Source of the DNA: Bacteroidales bacterium
GTDB lineage: Bacteria > Bacteroidota > Bacteroidia > Bacteroidales > P3
NCBI GenBank assembly: GCA_024400495.1
Contig: JAKSMR010000004.1
Coordinates: forward strand, 52,098 to 116,097
Reading direction: 5' to 3'
Length of the DNA: 64,000 nucleotides
The notes below the pieces were generated by a model. That model was not told the DNA's origin. It saw only the letters and a list, made by a program, of their open reading frames with translations, and did no database searches. Position numbers and translations under genes: made by a program. The first letter of the stretch is position 1, and every line of letters begins with the position of its first letter. Below are positions 26,817 through 34,227 of this stretch, in pieces.

Positions 26817-27084
26817 CACTCGAATTCAACACGAATTTGAGAGCCCTTTACCTTCGGTGATATTCCCATCGCCTCGGTAAAACCCAAGCGAGCTTGGTTC
26901 TACACTCGGCTCGAGAGAACATTGACAAGCCTTTGTAAAGATTCACCTATGAGAACTGCCCACCGGTGGCTAGCGCTGCCTCTGGGCACCAAGCGCCCCC
27001 GGGCGCACAAAAACAAAAGAATTTCTCATCATCGTTTAGGAAAATATTTATGAATAAGAGCGGTCCACTCTCAATGAGTGGCCC

Positions 27085-27443
27085 TTTAGGGCTGCTTGAA
27101 GAATCCTTTTCGTGAGCAAGCTCACAAAGCATTCTTCAACCAACCCCCTTCTCCGCCTTCGGCTCTCCTCTTATCCATAAATAGAAAATGCTCTCTCTGA
27201 TAGAGAGCTAAAATTTCGCATTCTGCGAATAAAATATAAATGCCGCGTCGACAAGTATTTTATGCTCGAAGAGCAATTTTACGCATCGACGATGCGATTT
27301 TCCATTGATGGACGGAGCCCCATTGGGGGCTGAGAGGCTGTCGGCGAGGGGCTGTTGAAAGCCCGCTTTCATAAAGCCTCTCGACGGCAGGCACGTAACG
27401 GTCGTCAGACCGTCTGTCCATCAGTATTTTCCTATCAAAAAAA
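27085..27443. repeat. 359-base hairpin-array repeat, copy 1
   Basis: This is a near-perfect direct repeat of 27631-27989 (offset 546). It is built as a string of short perfect hairpins joined by AT-rich linkers. Examples are GCTCTCTCTGATAGAGAGC, TTCGCATTCTGCGAA, TGCTCGAAGAGCA, CGCATCGACGATGCG, TCCATTGATGGA, AGCCCCATTGGGGGCT and ACGGTCGTCAGACCGT. Three successive hairpins are each preceded by the linker ATTTT plus one base. The 5' part contains a longer imperfect stem, GAAGAATCC...GCATTCTTC. This could be a structured noncoding RNA or a protein-bound DNA or RNA array. Confidence 0.85.
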
Positions 27444-27508
27444 GGGGATTATATACGTGTTGGCAGTTCCCATTACAAGGACAATAATCCTCTTCTACAA
27501 GAGACCGC

Positions 27509-27613
27509 GTCATTGCGGGCTACGACCCGCAATCTAGACTGTCAAGCAATGAACACAACGAGTCGCAAACCAGTCGCAATAGATTGCGGATCAAGTCCGC
27601 AATGACGGAATAC
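27509..27613. repeat. Second copy of the dispersed GCAATGACGG repeat
   Basis: CGTCATTGCG at 27509 and CCGCAATGACGG at 27597 form inverted ends. Inside lies CCGCAATCTAGACTGTCAAGCAA, the reverse complement of the inner part of the copy at 10921-11052. It fills the spacer between the two 359-base repeats. Confidence 0.75.
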
Positions 27614-27630
27614 GAGGAGCCTCTGAAAGG

Positions 27631-27989
27631 TTTAGGGCTGCTTGAAGAATCCTTTTCGTGAGCAAGCTCACAAAGCATTCTTCAACCAACCCCCTTCTCC
27701 GCCTTCGGCTCTCCTCTTATCCATAAATAGAAAATGCTCTCTCTGATAGAGAGCTAAAATTTCGCATTCTGCGAATAAAATATAAATGCCGCGTCGACAA
27801 GTATTTTATGCTCGAAGAGCAATTTTACGCATCGACGATGCGATTTTCCATTGATGGACGGAGCCCCATTGGGGGCTGAGAGGCTGTCGGCGAGGGGCTG
27901 TTGAAAGCCCGCTTTCATAAAGCCTCTCGACGGCAGGCACGTAACGGTCGCCAGACCGTCTGTCCATCAATATTTTCCTATCAAAAAAA
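27631..27989. repeat. 359-base hairpin-array repeat, copy 2
   Basis: Nearly identical to 27085-27443. The differences I can see are C for T in the ACGGTCGTC hairpin loop and A for G near the end. The loop change does not break the stem. Such high identity suggests recent duplication or ongoing gene conversion. Confidence 0.85.
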
Positions 27990-28160
27990 ACCTCAAAGAG
28001 CCAAGCGCCCCAGGGCGCACAAAAACAAATATTCTTTTATTAATCATATTAACAACCCCGTGAAAGGACACGGGTGCTGAGAATGGTGGCAGGAGGACTC
28101 TTCCTAGGTTTAGCGCGCAAAAAGTCCTATTGTCTTCCATGCTCACGAACATTCTTAGCT

Positions 28161-28508
28161 ATGAAGAAGAAAAAAGTAACCCCCAACTCTAACACTGACC
28201 TCTGCGTTGATGTCAAGACCAAACTCGTCAAGGACCATGTGGCCAAGGTAGGGAAGAACTATGCCGGCATGCTCCGGCGCGACAACGAGGATCACTACAC
28301 CTTCACCGAGTCGCAACGCCCGAGCAAGGGCAAACGGGCTCCTCAGGTGTTCTCGGGCCGGTACATCACCGTGACCTGCAGCGCCGATGGATTGCTCCGC
28401 CTCAACCTCAAGGCGGTGTTCATCACCAACGGCTTCCCTGTAGAGGAATTCTCCCAAGGCGTATCAGACGAGATTGTCTCAGCAATCGGCAGCCTTGTAG
28501 AGAAATAG
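28161..28508 (+). CDS. Small unknown protein of the accessory element
   Basis: This 115-residue protein starts at the ATG at 28161 (MKKKKVTPNSNTDLCVDVKT); the frame stays open upstream only within non-coding DNA. The centre is basic (VAKVGKNYAGMLRRDNEDHY, PSKGKRAPQVFSGRYITVT). The C-terminal half is predicted beta then helical, ending VSDEIVSAIGSLVEK. I do not recognise a domain. It is the first gene of the element, followed by an iteron palindrome and then the primase/helicase-like genes. This position suggests a DNA-binding or initiation accessory, but only context supports that. Its codon use is GC-rich, unlike the restriction region. Confidence 0.65.
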   Translation: MKKKKVTPNSNTDLCVDVKTKLVKDHVAKVGKNYAGMLRRDNEDHYTFTESQRPSKGKRAPQVFSGRYITVTCSADGLLRLNLKAVFITNGFPVEEFSQGVSDEIVSAIGSLVEK

Positions 28509-28537
28509 TCTCATAAAGAGCATTTTACAACCGAAGC

Positions 28538-28685
28538 GTCTCAGTGTCTCAGTGTCTCAGTCCAAAAAAAATGGGTCTCAACATCCCTTCTTATAATACT
28601 TATATTATTAATATATATATAGTTATATAGATAAGAATAGAGTTGAGATGCCTCAAAAATCGGACTGAGACACTGAGACTGAGAC
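28538..28685. repeat. Iteron palindrome: tandem GTCTCAGT repeats facing each other across an AT-rich core
   Basis: The left arm has three tandem copies of an 8-base unit (GTCTCAG TGTCTCAG TGTCTCAG, 28538-28560), then TCC and GGTCTCAAC. The right arm has GTTGAGATG, GGA and CTGAGACACTGAGACTGAGAC (to 28685). About 65 bases of almost pure A/T with ATTATTAATATATATATA lie between. It sits 40 bases before the frameshifted primase/helicase-like gene. Two other loci with unrelated unit sequences have the same plan (62531-62837 and 63127-63195), and 46822-46926 is related. Confidence 0.88.
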
Positions 28686-28725
28686 GTAAAATTTTTAACA
28701 TTTAAAATCAATCGACAGTAACACA

Positions 28726-30032
28726 ATGAATTACGATATCACTAAAAGGCATGCACCAAAGATGCCGACCCTCGGAAAGGGTACAGAATGTATCAAATTA
28801 CTCCTCTCACAGGCCTCAAAAGACATGTATCAACCCCTTGTTCCGATGTTTTTCCCGTACTTGGCGCTCACATGAGTGGTTCTGAATTTTGTTATCCCGA
28901 CCAAAGTTGGAAGGAACCGAGTGGCATGATGGCCAATTTGGTGGCCGAAAGTGGCGGAAATAAAGGTCAACTCTCCAATCTCGTGGAAGCGCTCTGTCGC
29001 GACTTCCGCACCCACGACGATGCCGAGTTGCAGAAGCTCGTGGAGTGGCAACGCCAGATCAAGAGCAAGTCGGCAACCAAGGAGAAGCCACCCCGTCCCG
29101 ATGTGGCTTTCTGGTTCCCGCCCGCCGATGTGACCAACGCCGCCTTCATCCAAAATGCCATGGCCTGCGAAGCCTTGGGCGACCGCACACAATACCTCAA
29201 CCTGCCCGAGGTGGAGATGGCCGACCGCATGTGTGGAGGGCACAAGCAGATCTCGCAGATGCTGCGCAATATCTACGACCGCCAACGTGCAGGAGCGTTA
29301 CGTGCGACGGCTGACGGCGTGACGGGCAACCCCACCCTGCGTGTCAACCTCACCATCTCTTCTACACCTTTCTCTACTCGCAAGTTCTATAAGAACGACC
29401 TCTTCAACGGCACCTTCGGCCGTATGGTCTTCTCCTACAAGCCCCGCACCTCACGCGACGGACGCATACCCCGCCAGGGCAGGTACACGGAGGCGTTCTA
29501 TAAGGAGCTCGACGAGTATCTGGCACGGCTCGGCAGCTGCAGGGGCAGGTTTGTCGTGCGCCCGCTCAATATCCTTATCGACCGCCTTGCACAGGAGATG
29601 GCCGCCCTTGCCGATCTTACGGACGACGACGTGCTGTGGGATATGTCGAAGCGCGCCCTTGTGTCGGCTTGGAAATCGGGCTGCATCCTCTGGGTGCTCA
29701 ACAACCAGAACTGGACCAGGCAGATGGGAGAACTGGTGGAATGGCTCGTCTACCACGATATCTGGAGCAAACTGCAGATCTTTGGCGACATGCTGAACGG
29801 TGAGGGCGCTGAAAGTGGTAATTCTAGAAACAACGGACCGAAGAATATGCTCAACGAACTTCCGGACACCTTCAGCCAGCCCCAACTCGAAGCCTTGCGC
29901 CTCAGCACGAGCAAGAGCAAGGAGGGGGCAAACCATCAATTGCGACTCTGGAAGAGCCGAGGCTTCATCACCTTCAGCGAGGAGACCGGGCTCTACACCA
30001 AGACCGAGGCTTATCTCAACCGCGACAAGTAA
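28726..30032 (+). pseudogene. Primase/helicase-like element protein (DUF3987/VirE-like) with a one-base frameshift
   Basis: Translation from the ATG at 28726 gives MNYDITKRHAPKMPTLGKGT through SKDMYQPLVPMFFP, then LALT and a stop at 28873-28875 (49 residues). The remaining coding potential continues without interruption in the -1 frame, from PVLGAHMSGSEF to QTGLYTKTEAYLNRDK-like sequence ending at 30032. Adding one T to the T5 tract at 28849-28853 restores a single protein of about 435 residues reading MFFPVLGAHMSGSEF. The large part contains SGGNKGQLSNLVEALCRDF (a degenerate P-loop-like turn), RPDVAFWFPPADVTNAAFIQ and LYTKTEAYLN. The primase or helicase role is inferred from the adjacent primase. 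The gene may be dead, phase-variable at the T tract, or an assembly error. Confidence 0.7.
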
Positions 30033-30964
30033 TGGACAGGCTTGAGTTGCAAAAGCTCCGCGACCTCCCGATAGAGGAGGTCGCCGGGCGACTCGGCCTC
30101 CGAGTTACACGCCACAAGGCTCTCTGCCCTTTCCACGCCGACCACCATCCCAGCCTCTCCTTCGACGCGCGGAGGAACACCTTCCGCTGCTTCGTCTGCG
30201 ACGCCCACGGCGGCGTGATCGACCTGGTGATGCGCTGCCTCAACCTCGACTTCAAAGAGGCCGTGAGGTGGCTCTCCGAAGGCGAAGCCCCGCCGCCCCA
30301 AGCCCCCATAGGGGCGGCGGAACGGACCTCCCGGCAACCCGCCGCCGACACCCGCAGGACGGCCTTCTCCGCCTCGCGCTACGAGCCCTATTTCCAAAAC
30401 CCCACCTTGAGCGAAACGGCACGCCATTTCCTCTTCGACGAGCGCAAGCTTGACCCGAGAGTGGTGCGATGGTGCCAGCTCTCATCGTGGCAGGACCGTC
30501 AGGGCGCCGAATGGCTGCAGATACCCTACCGCGACGCTGACGGCCGCCTGGTCGGCATACAGAGCCGCCGACTGAAAGGAGGCGGCGACACACCCCGCTT
30601 CCGCTTCCCGCAAGGCAGCATCTGCTCCATCTACAACCTGCCCGTCCTCGCACGCCTCAAAGAGCACGACGAGCTCTGGATCACCGAAGGCTGCTCCGAC
30701 TGCTGGGCCATGCTCTCCTCCGGCCGCCGCGCCATCGCCATCCCCAGCGCCACACTCCTCTCGCCCCGCGACAAGGAGCTCCTCCGCCTCCTCTGCGCCC
30801 TGACGGACAACGGAGGCCTCTCCTTCCACATGTACCCCGACCAGGACCTCCCCGGCGAACGCCTCTTCCTCCAGCTCAAAGAGCTCATCCCCTCCCTCCA
30901 GCACCACCAGCTCCCCAAAGGATGCAAGGACTTCTCCGACCTCTACGTGCAACGAAAACGATAA
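30032..30964 (+). CDS. DNA primase-like protein (CHC2 zinc finger and TOPRIM)
   Basis: This 310-residue protein has a CHC2 zinc-binding domain: C32, H35, C53 and C56 in LCPFHADHHPSLSF and FRCFVCDAHGGVIDLVM. A linker rich in proline and arginine follows (about 85-115), then a TOPRIM-type region with LWITEGCSDCWAML (glutamate) and HMYPDQDLPGE (DxD). The protein is half the length of DnaG, without the helicase-binding domain, so it resembles element-encoded primases. Its ATG at 30032 overlaps the TAA of the previous gene by one base, showing translational coupling and a joint job. Very GC-rich codon use. Good confidence in the family, less in the DNA it acts on. Confidence 0.85.
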   Translation: MDRLELQKLRDLPIEEVAGRLGLRVTRHKALCPFHADHHPSLSFDARRNTFRCFVCDAHGGVIDLVMRCLNLDFKEAVRWLSEGEAPPPQAPIGAAERTSRQPAADTRRTAFSASRYEPYFQNPTLSETARHFLFDERKLDPRVVRWCQLSSWQDRQGAEWLQIPYRDADGRLVGIQSRRLKGGGDTPRFRFPQGSICSIYNLPVLARLKEHDELWITEGCSDCWAMLSSGRRAIAIPSATLLSPRDKELLRLLCALTDNGGLSFHMYPDQDLPGERLFLQLKELIPSLQHHQLPKGCKDFSDLYVQRKR

Positions 30965-30995
30965 CGATAACGAAAACGATAACGATAACGAAACC
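30953..30995. repeat. ATAACG tandem simple repeat
   Basis: CGAAAACGATAACGATAACG is repeated twice, giving a 6-base period over about 43 bases. It overlaps the last codons of the primase gene and continues past its stop. Confidence 0.8.
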
Positions 30996-31146
30996 CTTTC
31001 GGAGGAGCGAGAGAAGAGAAAGTTTACTTTCTTTCCCGGGAGTTGCGTAGGAGCGAGCATAGAGGAAACTTGTTTACTCTATCGAGCCGAAGCAACGTAG
31101 ACGAATGTCAGCCGAAGAAAGGTCTTGGGCGCAGCCCAAAACTTTT

Positions 31147-31200
31147 AACCTTAACCTTTAACCTTTAACCTTTAACCCTTTAACCCTTAAACCCTTCAAC
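31147..31200. repeat. AACCTTT tandem repeat before the M15 peptidase
   Basis: A degenerate 6-8 base repeat (TTAACCTTTAACC) runs up to four bases before the ATG at 31205. The stretch 30965-31204 holds no gene. Confidence 0.85.
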
Positions 31201-31204
31201 CATC

Positions 31205-31711
31205 ATGACAAAGAATTTCACCATCGAGGAGTTCCTCCACTCCGCCACGGCCTACAAACTCCATATCTCCAACAACCCCGACCTCGAGCAGATGGCTTCC
31301 CTCCAGGAGCTCGCCATCCACCTGCTGCAGCCCCTGCGCGACCGCTACGGCAAGCCCATCACCATCACCAGCGGCTTCCGCTCCGTGGCCCTCAACGCCG
31401 CCCTCGGCGGCGCCCCCAACAGCCAGCACACCAAAGGACAGGCCGCCGACATCATCGCCGACGGAGGCCGCGACAACGCACTCCTCTTCAAGCTCATCGC
31501 CGAGCACCTCTCCTTCGACCAGCTCATCTTCGAGGAACGCCTCCGCAACATCCCCACCCCCGACGGACAGCACACCCTCGCCCGCACCACCTGGGTGCAC
31601 GTGAGCTACATCCACCGCGGCTACAACCGCCACCAGATGCTCCTCACCTCCAACGCCTCCGGCATACTCCGCACACAAGGCATAGCCTCCAACTGGAGAG
31701 AGGTGGTATAG
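31205..31711 (+). CDS. Peptidase M15-type peptidoglycan hydrolase
   Basis: This 168-residue protein belongs to the M15 D-Ala-D-Ala carboxypeptidase/endolysin group. It begins TKNFTIEEFLHSATAYK. PITITSGFRSVALNAALGG is the conserved region before the metal site. SQHTKGQAADI (SxHxxGxAxD) supplies histidine and aspartate ligands, and TTWVHVSYI carries the third ligand histidine. No signal peptide is visible, so it may need a holin-like partner or cell lysis to reach the wall. It lies in a cluster with primase-like and small membrane proteins, as in Bacteroidales elements where an amidase takes this place. Family assignment is firm; role inferred. Confidence 0.88.
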   Translation: MTKNFTIEEFLHSATAYKLHISNNPDLEQMASLQELAIHLLQPLRDRYGKPITITSGFRSVALNAALGGAPNSQHTKGQAADIIADGGRDNALLFKLIAEHLSFDQLIFEERLRNIPTPDGQHTLARTTWVHVSYIHRGYNRHQMLLTSNASGILRTQGIASNWREVV

Positions 31712-31772
31712 GACCCCAGGCCCCCCCCCCAGCCCCCCTTAAGGGGGGGATGAATACTTCAATATTCACAAA

Positions 31773-31948
31773 GGTGACCTCTAATAATTAGATTGAGATG
31801 GATTGCGATTTATTTTGAGCGATTTTGAATGGAAGCGTGCAGGTGCATAGCGGTGCTATGTGCCAAACGATTGCATTTGAAAGCGCCAAAAGAAAACGAT
31901 AAGACACTCAAGCTAATGTTGTTCATTTTTTAATTATTAGAGGTCACC
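31773..31948. repeat. Inverted-repeat-bounded element, copy A (176 bases)
   Basis: The ends GGTGACCTCTAATAATTA (from 31773) and TAATTATTAGAGGTCACC (to 31948) are an 18-base perfect inverted repeat. The interior holds GATTGAGATGGATTGCG next to the left end, a hairpin-like GCATAGCGGTGCTATGTGCC, AAAGCGCC, and CTCAAGCTAATGTTGTTC near the right end. It is related to copies B and C. It contains no gene. The right end lies 16 bases before the HTH gene, so the element may serve as its leader. Confidence 0.88.
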
Positions 31949-31964
31949 ACAAACACACAACACC

Positions 31965-32183
31965 ATGAAGAACGCACTCACACAAGACGAAGTCTGCAAG
32001 GAGTACTGCCTCTCCTTGGCTACTATCTACAGGCTGCGGAAGAAAGGGATACTCAAAGCCCACAAGTTCCTCCCCGAGAAGAACAGCACGGCCTACTTCT
32101 TCCGTTCCGAGATAGAGGCGGCCATGCGAGAAGTGGACGAAGAGAGCCACTTTCTGCCCGACGACAAAGCGGGCAAGTTATAG
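31965..32183 (+). CDS. Helix-turn-helix (excisionase/MerR-like) DNA-binding protein
   Basis: This 72-residue protein of the HTH_17 type has LTQDEVCKEYCLSLATIYRLRKKGILKAHKF, where the recognition helix is SLATIYRLRKKG. The wing is TAYFFRSEIEAAMREVDEE. The fold is used by excisionases, element regulators and replication-initiation helpers. The short acidic tail is not conserved in known families I recall. It lies directly after inverted-repeat copy A, so its expression or binding site could involve that element. It resembles in fold the 54-residue gene at 62944-63108, also next to such repeats. Confidence 0.85.
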   Translation: MKNALTQDEVCKEYCLSLATIYRLRKKGILKAHKFLPEKNSTAYFFRSEIEAAMREVDEESHFLPDDKAGKL

Positions 32184-32291
32184 TCAATAGCTTTCAATAC
32201 ATTTCATAGGCTTTCAATACATTTCACACCTTGCTTTCGGCCGAAAAATTTCGTATCTTTGCAAATGTTGAAAGGGAGAGAAGAAGGCAAA

Positions 32292-32587
32292 GGTAACCTC
32301 TAACAATTAGATTGAGATGATTTTTGAATTTATGCCGAGCGGATTTCAAACAAAGGCGAAGAAGCATAGCCGTAGCTATGGTTCGACGTTTCAAGAGAGC
32401 GAGAGCAGAGAAAACTTGTTTTTCTTTGCCGAGCCGAGGAAACGTCTTGCAAAGCAAAAGACTTTATGAAGATGAAGAAGAGCCGGTGGCTCTTCGATAG
32501 GCCAACGGCCGGAGAACAAACCTGCCGACAGAAAACAAAAAGCACTCAAGTCTAATGGATTAAAAAAAATAATTTTTAGAGGTTACC
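32292..32587. repeat. Inverted-repeat-bounded element, copy B (296 bases)
   Basis: Left end GGTAACCTCTAACAATTAG (from 32292) and right end TTTTTAGAGGTTACC (to 32587) are inverted. GATTGAGATG follows the left end, as in copy A. CTCAAGTCTAATGG precedes the right end. The interior carries GCATAGCCGTAGCTATGG, a hairpin at the place of the GCATAGC hairpin in copy A, plus a longer insert. No gene is present; the stretch 32184-32702 contains this element and the simple repeat after it. Confidence 0.85.
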
Positions 32588-32628
32588 GAAAGCGACGGAA
32601 TGACCGGTCTCCGCCGCCAGCCCCCTTA

Positions 32629-32697
32629 ACCTTGACCTTTAACCTTAACCCTTTAAACTATTAACCCTTTAAACTATTAAACCTTTAAACCCTTAAT
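32629..32697. repeat. AACCTTT/AAACTATTAAACC tandem repeat before a hypothetical gene
   Basis: Degenerate TTAACCTTTAA and CTTTAAACTATTAACC units end six bases before the ATG at 32703. They are related in sequence to the repeat at 31147-31200. Confidence 0.8.
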
Positions 32698-32702
32698 CAT
32701 CT

Positions 32703-33299
32703 ATGGCACAAGTAAGACAAACCAACACCCTCGGCTTCCGCGCCACCCTCGACAACGTAGTCTATTATACCGTCAACGGCAAGACCTACGCCCGCAAGCG
32801 CCCCATCATGCCCCGCGCCATGTTCAACACCCCCGCCGCCAAGAAACGCCAGTCGCTCTTCAAGCTCGTGGGCATGCACCTCCGCTTCCACCACGGCGAG
32901 TTCGACCACCTCTTCGACAAACGCTCCTCCTGGACCGCCGCCAACGCCTACCACAAACGCAACGCCCAGGCCCTCCGCGCCGCCCTCGACACCCTGGCCG
33001 ACCGCATGGTGGCCGGCGACATGATCAGCACCACCGAGGTGGAGAACGCCATCGCCACCTACGCCACCGCCAACCCCACCGCCATCGTGCTCGCCGACAA
33101 GAGCCCCTACGAGCTCAAGTTCCTCACCGGCTCCTGGCCCGCCACCATCACCCTCTCCAACGCCAGCGGCAGCCGCACCACCATCGTCCACACCAACAAG
33201 GGCGTGAGCACCACCGTCTTCCCCGACGGCGCCTCCTCCTCCGGCACCACCCCCGGTCAGCCCCCTCAGGGCAACGACGACGACGCCATCGGCGAGTAA
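32703..33299 (+). CDS. Unknown Bacteroidales accessory protein (DUF6266-like N-terminus)
   Basis: This 198-residue protein begins MAQVRQTNTLGFRATLDNVV, then YYTVNGKTYARKRPI. This resembles proteins whose N-terminus reads GxxGNVVYYxxNGKxYxR, seen in Bacteroidales elements. The middle is helical and basic (KKRQSLFKLVGMHLRFHHGE). The C-terminal part is beta-rich and threonine/serine-rich (NASGSRTTIVHTNKGVSTTV). It ends with a low-complexity tail, SSSGTTPGQPPQGNDDDAIGE. No signal peptide is visible. Position between HTH and small membrane gene suggests an element structural or accessory function. The stop is followed by a long AATCACGTT repeat. Function unknown. Confidence 0.65.
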   Translation: MAQVRQTNTLGFRATLDNVVYYTVNGKTYARKRPIMPRAMFNTPAAKKRQSLFKLVGMHLRFHHGEFDHLFDKRSSWTAANAYHKRNAQALRAALDTLADRMVAGDMISTTEVENAIATYATANPTAIVLADKSPYELKFLTGSWPATITLSNASGSRTTIVHTNKGVSTTVFPDGASSSGTTPGQPPQGNDDDAIGE

Positions 33300-33357
33300 A
33301 ACCACCATCGGCGAGTCACTCGCCGATGATGGAGTGAGGAGCGAGGAACGAGGCAAT

Positions 33358-33483
33358 CGCGTCATCACGTTATCACGCAATCACGTTATCACGTTATCAC
33401 GTCATCACGTTATCACGTCATCACGTCCTAACTCCTCACTCCTAACTCCTCACACCTAACTCCTCACTAACTAACTCCTCCCC
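33358..33483. repeat. ATCACGTT and CTAACTCCTCA tandem repeats before the membrane-protein gene
   Basis: About eleven copies of an 8-9 base unit (TCACGTTA or TCACGTCA) run from about 33358 to 33425. They are followed by CTAACTCCTCAC-type units up to three bases before the ATG at 33486. Confidence 0.9.
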
Positions 33484-33485
33484 TC

Positions 33486-33755
33486 ATGGAAACAATACTC
33501 AATTTCGTACTAGCGCTCACCACCCTCCTGGGAGGCATGGGATGGCTCGTGGAGCGACGGAAGCACCGGGCCGAGGGCGAGAAAGCCGAGCTGGACGTGT
33601 CGGTGATCTACGTCAAGGAGTTCCAGAAGAACATCGTGGAGCCCCTGAAGGAAGAGCTCCTCCGCCACCGCACGGCCATCAACGCCATCACCCTCTGCCC
33701 GAAGTATCCCGACTGCCCCGTACTCAAACAAACCCAAGAAGATCTGAAACCCTGA
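33486..33755 (+). CDS. Small membrane protein with coiled-coil tail (holin-accessory-like)
   Basis: This 89-residue protein has one N-terminal membrane segment (ILNFVLALTTLLGGMGWLV), a basic junction (ERRKHRAEGEK), then an amphipathic helix (VKEFQKNIVEPLKEELLRHR). It ends with a cysteine pair in TLCPKYPDCPVLK. Such anchor-plus-coiled-coil proteins accompany peptidoglycan hydrolases in Bacteroidales phages and elements. Together with the M15 peptidase and the following 37-residue peptide this looks like a reduced lysis-type cassette. No catalytic motif is present. Its function is inferred from topology and neighbours. Confidence 0.65.
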   Translation: METILNFVLALTTLLGGMGWLVERRKHRAEGEKAELDVSVIYVKEFQKNIVEPLKEELLRHRTAINAITLCPKYPDCPVLKQTQEDLKP

Positions 33756-33761
33756 ACCGTC

Positions 33762-33875
33762 ATGAAGAACAACAAAGAAAACCTCGACCCCGCCGTCGTG
33801 GCCCCCTGGATCAAGGCTATCATAGCCTTCCTGAGCGCCTTCCTGGGCGCCATAGGCGGCTCGGCGATAGGCTGA
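33762..33875 (+). CDS. Smalltalk-like small membrane peptide
   Basis: This 37-residue reading frame runs from the ATG at 33762 to a TGA at 33873-33875, six bases after the preceding stop. It encodes MKNNKENLDPAVVAPWIKAI and then IAFLSAFLGAIGGSAIG, a single glycine/alanine-rich membrane helix. Bacteroidales elements with primase-like and amidase genes commonly contain a similarly short protein called smalltalk, and this matches in size, topology and place. It is too short for most gene callers. Function is unknown; a role in membrane permeabilisation or regulation is only a guess. Confidence 0.65.
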   Translation: MKNNKENLDPAVVAPWIKAIIAFLSAFLGAIGGSAIG

Positions 33876-33982
33876 GAGGTCTTGGATGAAAAGCCCCCAA
33901 GGCTGGCGTTTTCATCAGCAGGCGGCCTTTCCCCCAAACGGAGAAGCCGCCTCGCTATTGTCGGTGCAGCGCGGCATATAGC

Positions 33983-34079
33983 TTTGAGCCTTGGGCTTTG
34001 AGCTATGAGCTTTGAGCTATGAGCCTTGGGCTTTGAGCTTTGGGCTTTGAGCTATGAGCTTTGGGCTTTGGGACCTTCA
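33983..34079. repeat. GCTTTGAGC(T)ATGAG simple repeats
   Basis: A degenerate run of TTTGAGCTATGAGCTTTGAG units, with period near 7. The gap 33876-34227 also contains a hairpin-rich trailer of the small-peptide gene and a promoter at 34178. The same unit type recurs at 37723-37876. Confidence 0.85.
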
Positions 34080-34177
34080 ACCCGGAACCTGGGGCTTGCT
34101 GCCTTCGTCCCGGCATCCTTTGTTGATAACTTGTTGGGGGAAATGAAATTTTTTCTCGCGGGTTAAATATTTTTTTG

Positions 34178-34185
34178 TATATTTG
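34178..34185 (+). promoter_or_regulatory. -7 box of the DUF3822-rsmD cluster
   Basis: TATATTTG (34178-34185) fits TAnnTTTG and lies 42 bases before the ATG at 34228. The region upstream is T-rich and the -33 box is not clear. Confidence 0.6.
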
Positions 34186-34227
34186 CAAAATCTTATTGTA
34201 CTGAAAAAAATAAATAAAACATTAATA

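Larger units (their letters stand above)
26987..28029. repeat. Gene-free repeat region bounded by CCAAGCGCCCC-GGGCGC hairpins
   Basis: The string CCAAGCGCCCC(C)GGGCGCACAAAAACAAA occurs at about 26989 and, with a one-base change, at 28001-28029. Between them lie the two 359-base copies. The gap 26659-28160 contains no supportable coding region on either strand; short frames there fall inside the repeats and are unrelated to known proteins. Confidence 0.65.

Noticed and set aside
27355-27537. Short frames in the 359-base repeats
   Set aside because: They begin and end inside hairpin arrays and are not continued in the spacer; the repeated unit shows structure rather than codon bias.
28538-28685. 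CRISPR array
   Set aside because: Units are 8 bases, directly adjacent, and reverse orientation across the centre; no spacers and no cas genes.
33358-33483. CRISPR or protein-coding repeat
   Set aside because: The unit is 8-9 bases without spacers and lies between stop and start codons.
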